Origin: Xenopus tropicalis
Lineage: Eukaryota; Chordata; Amphibia; Anura; Pipidae
Direction: 5' to 3'
DNA: 64,000 nucleotides
Assembly (NCBI RefSeq): GCF_000004195.4
Contig: NC_030677.2
Span: 172,844,019-172,908,018 of the forward strand
Below, one piece after another: positions 25,701 through 34,700 of this stretch (position 1 is its first letter; each line of letters starts with the position of its first letter). Made by a program: the position numbers and the translations under genes. Below the pieces are notes generated by a model. The model saw nothing but the letters and a program-made list of their open reading frames with translations. It made no database searches and was not told where the DNA came from.

Positions 25701-28700
25701 GAGAATGGGGACCAGAGGCACATTTTAGGTTAGCTGAACTACTGCGCACTCTCCATTGCTTTGGAGAGCTAAAAGCCTACCAGTGGGCTGTAAATGGGTC
25801 CTGGCCATGCATGGCTTCCCATGTTTCCCTTTAAACCTGTTATGGCTTCTACACTAAAGGTCCCCATACACTATAAGATCCGCTCGCTTGGCGATGTCGC
25901 CAAGCGAGCGGATCTTCACCCGATATCCCCACCTACGGGTGGGCGATATCGGGTAGCAAGGGACTTAAAAAAAAAATAATTCGATCGTTTGGCCCTGGGG
26001 CCAAACGATCGGATTACATTTGAGCTTATGGGGCAGTCGGTTCGGGGACCGCATCAACGAGCCGATGCGGTCCCCGATCCGACCGGATTTTCTAACCTGG
26101 CCGATTGAGATCTGGCCAATTTCAGGCCAGGTATCGGTCGTCCAAGGGACCGATATCGGCAGCTATAGTCGGCCCGTGTATGGGGACCTTAAGACTAGGG
26201 TCAGATTAGTTTGTTGTGCAACTATAACCAGCAATTACTATTTTAGTTTTATTTATTTATACCACTGTATAATGTCATATAATATTGTTCAATATGTATA
26301 GCGCTTTGTAGGGCCACAATGCCCTGGCGAAATTTACCCCCAACGTTTGCATGTAATGTATATTTATAGCAGCTGTGATCTCCCTAAACACAGCTGTTTA
26401 TCTCATTTGTTTAGCAAGCCTTGCTTTTCGAATAGATCATTAGTTTAAGCACATCTTGTGACTGATGTTTGTTCAATACCATTTAATAAATGTCTTTGCC
26501 TCTTTTGCTGAGGATGCCATTTAATTCAGCAGATAAAAACCAACAAAACAAGCCTCATACAATGCTGTAAATGCTTTACATCTCCACATCTCCTTGATCA
26601 CAGCTGCTGCTGAAATTGGCCTTCCATTGTTTAAAACCTGTTCCACTTATGAGGGAGATGATTGAATTATTAATTGTCAGCTCACCTGCTTCACATATCT
26701 ACTGCTGTGCACAAACGATCATCTTCCTGGGTGTAACTGATGCCACCGCTTTGTAGGTGCTTTAATTGTAACTGCTCATGGGGCAAGAACAAGGACCAGT
26801 ATGTTTGGTGCAGAACAGTGACCTTTAGATATGTTGATGAATCTAAATTAGGAATAGGACTGTTAAGAGGGTAAAATGGGGCTCTCACAGTTAACTGAAC
26901 AAACTAAAGACATATATGGTCTCGTTCTGCCTTAGGGCTTGTACGGATGGGCGTCTGGACCTGTGTTCTCCTGCGGTCCACTGCTTGTGTTCCACCTGCT
27001 TTTGGTGCTTACATGCGTCTATGTTAGTACAGCCCTGTAAGAAAGAACGGATTGCGTCTCTTCCTGCACTCCCCTGCAGTGAAACACCGGAGAACTGCAC
27101 CGCAGGGGAACTCAGGTCCAAACGCCCATCTCTATGAACCTTTAAGGTATGTAAAGAGTTGGGGTAGCCTAATGTTTTAACTGACACATATCTGGAAAAC
27201 TTTCAGTAACACAATAATTTCACATAAGAAATGTTCTTAAGTGTTTGGTTCCACTGTATAAAACATTTGGTGACTTAAATTGTGAAGGGGTGTTTATTTA
27301 CCCTTTTATTAGGAAAGAACTAAATGTTGTAATTTGAGACATAATAGGGTTTTACTTTTTTTTTATTAGTTTTGCTTCTCATTTGGATGCACTCAGGCCA
27401 TAGTTGTTTCCCAAGATGATAATATCATTGCTTGTTTGCTTTACAGGAGGAAATGGCTGAGCTGAAAGCACAGTTGTACCTGCTGGAGAAAGAGAAAAAA
27501 GCTCTAGAGCTGAAGCTTAGCACGCGAGATGCTCAGGAACAGGCCTACCTGGTACACATCGAGCACCTCAAGTCAGAAGTGGAGGAGCAAAAAGAGCAAA
27601 GAATGAGATCACTCAGCTCCACCAGCAGCAGCAGCAAGGACAAGTTGGGAAAGGTTGGAATATCTAAATATCTCTGTATTTTCTTAGTCGCTTTTAATAT
27701 GATAGTGGCCATTTTAGTACCATCAATAATCTGTTTGGGGTCCTGGTTTTGCAGTGAAGCTGTCTGAGACATTGCCTTTAATAAATCTACGTGCATTTCT
27801 CTCTCCTTCAGGATTCCACAGAGGGTTCTGCCTTGTCTTTGTCAGAGTTGAGAACATACAATGAAAGTGAACTTGCCTCAGAGCTCACAAGTGCACTCAG
27901 AAGGTATGTCTGGACCATTCTCCAACTTCTTTTAGATCTTTAGAACAGGTTTAAGAGGGAAGTATACCTGCCTGTGGGTTTCATTCTTATAATGACTATA
28001 GCTAAATGACATACTGCACTCTCCAGAGAGAGAGAAGGGACTATAATGTGGCCAGCATGCAATCCTTCTTGGAAAAGCATTTGTTAAACAGTGTGTATGC
28101 AGTGGTAAGTAAATCTGTTCCAAAATATTCACAAAAATTTGTGGCTGCCATGTGACTTTTACTTTTGCAAACCTGGTAAAAAAATTTGCTCATCGCTATA
28201 CATAACAAGTAGATTTAAGTTACTTTTTCCTTGCTTTTTCTATATTCATATATTTGAAATCAAAGACCTGTGCCTCTCTGATTTCAGCAGCACTGTATTT
28301 GTGAGGGGGGGGGGGTTTGGACCTCTGTGTACTGAAATTGCCAGGGCCTATTTTGAATCCCTGCCCAGGCCTAGTGGGTAGGGATTGGTTCATGGGCACC
28401 TCCTAGGATGTTCCATAGTTTACATGTCAATAAGATGCACAAGGAGGGGAGCACCAATGAGCTAAAGGTGCTGCAAAGCCCAGTACTTACTGTCTGCCTA
28501 TGGCTGCATTGTGGCTGCACTTTGGGCTGTATTAAGACAACATTGAAATCTTTCCCAGCTTTTGTTTGCATGGTTGGCAAAACATCCCCTATGCCCTTAC
28601 TAGACAGACGGGGCAATTAGTTGGCATGACTTTAAGAAACTCTTAGGGCTCTGGCACACGGGGAGATTAGTCGCCCACGGCAAAACTCCCTGTTCGCGGG

Positions 28701-31700
28701 CGACTAATCTCCCCGAGTTGCCTTCCCCCTGCCATCCCACCGGCGAACATGTAAGTCGCCGGTGGGATGGCAGACGCGGCGGGGCGATTTCAGGAAATCG
28801 GCGAAAAAGACGGCGCGATTTCGCGCAAATTCACGAAAAAGACCTGCGTCTTTTTCGGTGATTTCCCGAAATCACCCCGCCGCGTCTGCCATCCCACCGG
28901 CGACTTACATGTTCGCCGGTGGGATGGCAGGGGGAAGGCAACTCGGGGAGATTAGTCGCCCGTGAACAGGGAGTTTTGCTGCGGGCGACTAATCTCCCCG
29001 TGTGCCAGAGCCCTTAGGGCGAAGACAGATGGGGCAATTAGTTGCCATGACTTTAAGAAACTCTTAGGGCTCTGGCACACGGGGACTAAGGGCTCTGGCA
29101 CACGGGGAGATTAGTCGCCATCATTACAAAGTTGCCGCGTTTTTTACCAGCTGCGATCACCATGACTGGAATTTAAAAATCGCCCTTAGGCTATGTTCAG
29201 CCCAGACTGTTCCTTGGCCTGCAAATAAATGCAGTCTGAGAAACAGCCTTACTGCTCACCTTCTTTCCATGTTGCTGCTGCAACTGGTGCCACTGCACTG
29301 CCACAAATGGAGGGGATTTTTACACCAAAATGCATACTTATGTGTTTTAGTGCCAAAATCCATTCTATATGTCGGCACCCAGGCCGAGGCAGTGGCTTAG
29401 TGGCTGAGCTTGTACATAGGCAAAGAAACAGCCTTGTGAGGCCATAGCCTAGAACTGAAAAAATGTATTTTATTCACCATTTAAATATTGTGCATATCCT
29501 TCAAATCCACGAGCTCTTGCTTTTTTGTGCAAGTATTTAACAAACAAGCCCATGTGTCTGCGCCAATGCTGTTAATCATTACACAGGCTTCATTTGAGAC
29601 AGCGAGTAATTGGATAGCACGCAAGAGAGAAAAAGATAGGGTAATCAAAATGCTCCCTCAGTGAGACTTTATCTTCAGTTGCGAGAGTGAGAGATAATGC
29701 AATCAGCAAAAAGCAAATGTCGCTGTCTGGAGTGAAATTGTAACATCTGCTCCATCCGTGGGAAGGTGGGGGGCACATTCAGGTGTTTCCCTTTAGCTTC
29801 TGCATGGCTTTTTGGTACAGTACAAGGCTAATGTCAGTGGCAGAGGCATGGGTAAGATTGGTATTTTCTGCATTGGTGCTTTTCTCCAGCAGAGGAAACG
29901 GCTAGTCTAACATTAACCTAAAGTGTAACGCATATATAATATCTCACATGGAGAACCAGGGTAATCACAACACCCTTAAATGGGAACTGTCCTCAGTGTA
30001 TAGTCCCCTGTGCCCCTCTCCAACTGAATTATCCCCACCACCACCAAGTGAACTAGTCCCCTGTACCTGTGTCCAGATTGCAGAGCTGCACAGCAGAGTT
30101 GGTGGGCGACATTCCACGGTGGTGATGGAAGGCTATGAGCAAACTGCTAGTGCATACGAAGTCTTGGTCCTGGCCTAGTGTGTATGTGCCTGCTTGCCAG
30201 TCACTGCTGTAAAATCTGCGGCAAAAAAATAGATTCCACTAACCCTGCTGTGATGCCCTGCAGTTAAGGTGCAGGTATGGGGGACTGGGGGGGGTGTTTA
30301 GTTTATCTTTAAACTTGAGACAGCTTTCCATTGAAATGCAGGGGAAAGGCTGTGCCTAGCAAACACACGCAGTGTCAGACAGGGGTCATTGCAAATTAGC
30401 AAGCAGAAAATGAGGCTGGCCTGTCATATAAGCTGATGCTACAGGGCTGATTATTAAATTCTGATGCTAACTGGTTTCAGATCTGTAATGTTATGTGAAT
30501 CCGAATGAATTACTAACCAGCCTTATATTGTGACATTTATATGCAATATATACAGTATATTGTGAGTGGGTCCCTAAGCTCAGTAAGTGACAGCAGCACA
30601 GAGCATGTGCAGGGAATCAGCAGAAAAGAAGATGGGGGGCTACTGGGCATCTTTGGGGGCACAGATCTTCCCTGCTGTGGCTGTGGTTGCTTTGGGCTGG
30701 TACAGAACCCCTAACATAATATACAACATTTCTACCCTACTTTTTTAGTTAAGCTTTAGTTCTCCTTTAATAAATGGGCAAAAGAGATATTTGCCCAGTA
30801 AGATAGGGGACCCACAAAATTCATCTGGCATAACTTTTGGCAGAAGCATCCTTCAGAGTTGTCAGACCCCTCATTTTAATCAACTGAAATAGCCCTACAG
30901 ACTATAATGTGGTTATATTAATTTCTTTGCCTTTTTGCTTGTGGCATCACCATTTTGTCATTATTGTGCTCCCAGGGTTGTTGGTCCAGGGCGGCACACC
31001 TGGGAATCATGTCTACTTCAGTAAGCAGTCCTGTTTATATAGTGCCTTTATTTATCATAGTTCTTTACAGAGTAAAGTGATACAAATACAAGATCGAAGG
31101 TTAACATGTACAGTACAGGCAAACATTTTTCCAAAAGTGATTGCTCTGGGCAGGATGGTATATTGCCTTGGTAGGGCAGAGCATGGTCTGGGCAGAACGT
31201 GGGTGCGCTTGGGGCAGAACAGGGCATGGCCAGAAATTCACCTGAGGGAGGTTGACTTTGGAGCAGAGGCAGTTACTCACAGCCAGCATCTGCTATTAGC
31301 AGAGAATTTAATATCATGTTCAGTTGAACATTTATCCCATGGTCACTTGTCTGATGGCATCTTGGTATGGCTTTTATGGAGCTATTTTTTGATGTTGGCA
31401 TTGGACTGGCACTATCATGATACTGGACACGATACAGGACAACCCTGTGAGTGTTTTTGGCAATGTCTGGCAGTACAGTACAATTACTATGCAAGACTGC
31501 GCCACTCCTTCATGCCTTGGAATCTCTGGCACCTTAAAGGGCAAGGACTGTTCCAGCACAGCAGTAGCACACACTCACTCTTGCACGGTGGCATATAGTG
31601 GCACATTAGGCTTCTTCCAGAGATTTTACTTGTGTAAGTATTTTTAGTGCTGTTCTGTAGGACAGAAAGGGGAGATTCAGTGATTATGCATGGTATTAAT

Positions 31701-34700
31701 TACCCCTCTTGGGTAGATATAGTGTAGGCATTGCATTATGGGTAGTGCATGTAGCCAGTCAGTTGTAATGTAAACATGATATTTGTCAGAGCCAGACCTT
31801 AGGAAGACAGGATTGTGCGCTTATTTATTTTCCCCGGTACCTGGAAACAATACCCAGTGTTCAGATATTAATTTCTCCATGATGACATGTCAGACAGAAT
31901 CCATAACCGTATTTCTCGCTGCTGTGTTTCCATAGCAAGTCATCCCTGTTTCTCCTTGCTGAAGGAAAGGCAATTTAAATCCCCTCTCCTGCCGCTGAAT
32001 ACATTTTCTCCAAAATGAATTGAATATTATAGTGTTTTGCCGGCTGGTGCCTGCAGCTGCTGATCCGTTTCACTGGCTGGGCATCATGCGGAACACTGTA
32101 ATACATGCAATAAGAATAAGCCTCCTTATCCGTCTACATGCACTTTCATTCATCCTCGTGCTCACTCTTCTTTTTCCACATCTTAACCTTTTCACAGCCG
32201 TTGGCAATCCCTTATTCTATGGAAGGCTTTTCCCAACATACCAGCATGGAATTTCCTTTATTCTAGTGCACTAATATGGTGGTGGCAGCACATTGAGGAG
32301 TCTGGAGATTTCCTTATAGACAGTGTATAGACAGCACGTGGCACCTACCTGGTGGGGATTTAGGATTCATTGATTTATTTATTTAAAGAACTTAGCATCC
32401 AGAAGGTGAATATTTGAAACTATTGTTTAAAGATTGGATCAGGTTGCAGGGGGGGTTTGGAGCTGGGTGCTGGAACTCTCTGCTTCAAGCTATCAGACTT
32501 TCCCCTTCCTTCCAGACTTTTAAATACTCTTTAAAGACCCACCTGTTTAGGGAAGCATATTCAGTGTATCTTGAATTATTATATGATCGCTTTACCAGCT
32601 TAGTTAATAATGTCCTGTTTGAGACCAAAACTGAACAGCATATTCTAGATGGGGCCTTACCAGCGCTCTGTAAAGGGGAAGAATAACCCCCTCCTCCCGT
32701 GAATCTATACCCCTTTTAATACAGCTCAAAACCTTGTTTGCCCTTGCAGCTGCTGCCTGGCATTGCTTGCAACAGCCAAGTTTATTATCTACAAGGACTC
32801 CTAGGTCCTAGCTAGCACTGAACTAAGCTCTTTCTGTACCCAGGGGTGCATTCTATCTGGCCATGGTGCTTTGTTCACATTAATTCTGAGTAACCCTGTA
32901 TGTACCATATCCTGCGTCAGCCACTGGCTAGAGAGCCAACAGTGCAGCTATTGGGTGGGACTTGGCACTATGGCTCCTCTATTGTATACACTGAAGAAAA
33001 GAACTGGTTTAGCACATGTCTTTTCAGTATCCGTTATAACCATATTGTTACCATAACTCAATGGGGCCACACTCTCAAACTACATGTTGTTACTATTAAT
33101 ATACTAAAAGATGTTTTGCAACATTTGTTATCCTGTGTATATTCCTTAAATGCAGCTTATGTCCCCTCTGATTTGTATTGCCTTTATGCTTTCCTTTTTT
33201 CCCCATTAAACCTTGTTTGTTAAATAATTGTAAGATCCCTGTTCATCAAGTGATGTGTAATTTACTGGAGCTGTATAAATATATGATGATGATGATGGGC
33301 ATGTTCCAGGACTGGATTATATTAAAATGATGATGTCAGACAAAGGACTTTGGTTCTGTAGGTGGAACCTGCCTATATCTCAGGGAACCTGTCAGTGGAG
33401 CAGCTCCGAGCACTACCATTGTTTGCCAGTGCTACAGGGCACATACAGATACATAGTGCTACATAGAAGTGCCCCCTCATTTACATGGAGCATGCTCAGG
33501 GAAAGTTCTGCACTCTTGGGGCTTTTTAAAAGACAATACAAAATTACTCTTCTTACAATTTGTCTTTTTAAAAATGCTCCATTATAGCATCCTGTGTATA
33601 GAGGTAGCTAGAGTTATTTCTTCCTGATTGTAGCAAAAGTACTTCTACTTCTGAGAAAGGCATTGTGACAATTTGGCAGCAGGAAGGCACTGTTTCACTA
33701 ACCTCTATTGATAAATATCCTTTACTATTACATCCCATTAGGAACTAAATGGCAGTTAAACACACATCCAGAAAAATGATTTGTATGAAGAATAATCCAT
33801 ATAGTTTACAAAGCTTTTACTGAGCTTTTATATAGAGTCACTCTTCTACATTATAATACAGAAACGTCAGAGTAAAGCCAATTACTTGCACTGCTGACAT
33901 GACTCTCTGTGTAGCTAGAGCAATTCTCTAACAGCAATGGGGGCAAATGTAACAAATAGCCAAGTGGCTTTCAGTTAAGCATTATTAACCTCTCAGGAGA
34001 CTCAGATTTAATATTTCATATTGTAAACTTCATTGTGCCGGGCTTTACTTTTTTCCTTTCGGTACTGGTTGTATTTTGTATGCAATCTGTATGTTGACGT
34101 ATACACCCATTTGTTACCCATTTATTGCACTGCGCAGCGGAATATGTTGGTGGTTTATAAACAGGTTAAAGTGTATTTTGAACCTCATTTCATTTAGCAC
34201 TGTCTATTGCAGTTAAACCTTTACTATAAAGCAGAGATTTTCAAACCTTTATGGCTTGAGCCCCTTATGAGGTTAAGTGCAGTGTCTCCAACAATTTTGT
34301 CACAGTGACCCAGCATTTCATAGCATAGCATAAGAGAAGCATGGGAAGCTATATTTGGATTTTGGTTGAGGATCTCTGCATACAGTGTTGGGCAACAGGC
34401 AGTGTATGTACTAATTCCTTTGACGCAAGGACACACCTTCAGAGATTTGCTTTTTGTCCCCAGGGAGAAGAAGCTGAAGTCTCGGGCTCAGGAGTTAGTG
34501 AGCGCCTTAGAGAGACTCACGAAGAGCAGTGAGATCCGGCATCAGCAGTCAGCAGAGTTTGTCAATGACTTGAAGAGAGCCAACAGGTAAGGGAATGTAC
34601 AGTCACTGATTTACTGACCCCCCCACCCCACCCTTCTGCTGAGACATTCACAGGCCTGTCTGGTCCCTGCACTTGACATGAAATGGATCACTGTACATAT

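Larger units (their letters stand above)
21502..27446 (+). other. mcc: MCC intron between exons G and H
   Basis: 5.9 kb. It contains a nested element (22581-23237), a degraded MITE (about 24940-25228) and a Harbinger-like MITE (25858-26189). The rest is unrecognised. Confidence 0.7.
27904..34463 (+). other. mcc: MCC intron between exons I and J
   Basis: 6.6 kb. It contains the hairpin MITE (28646-29013) with a duplicated flank, T2-like sequence (to 30770), a LINE C-terminal fragment (32414-32820) and an L2-like tail (33180-33297). A 690-bp open frame at 30909-31598 looks fortuitous. Confidence 0.7.

Noticed and set aside
30909..31598. 229-residue open frame on + in an MCC intron
   Set aside because: No recognisable domain. 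The composition is erratic, with local repeats of GLGR from a DNA repeat (gggcagaac). It lies between T2-like and LINE sequence. Most likely a chance frame.
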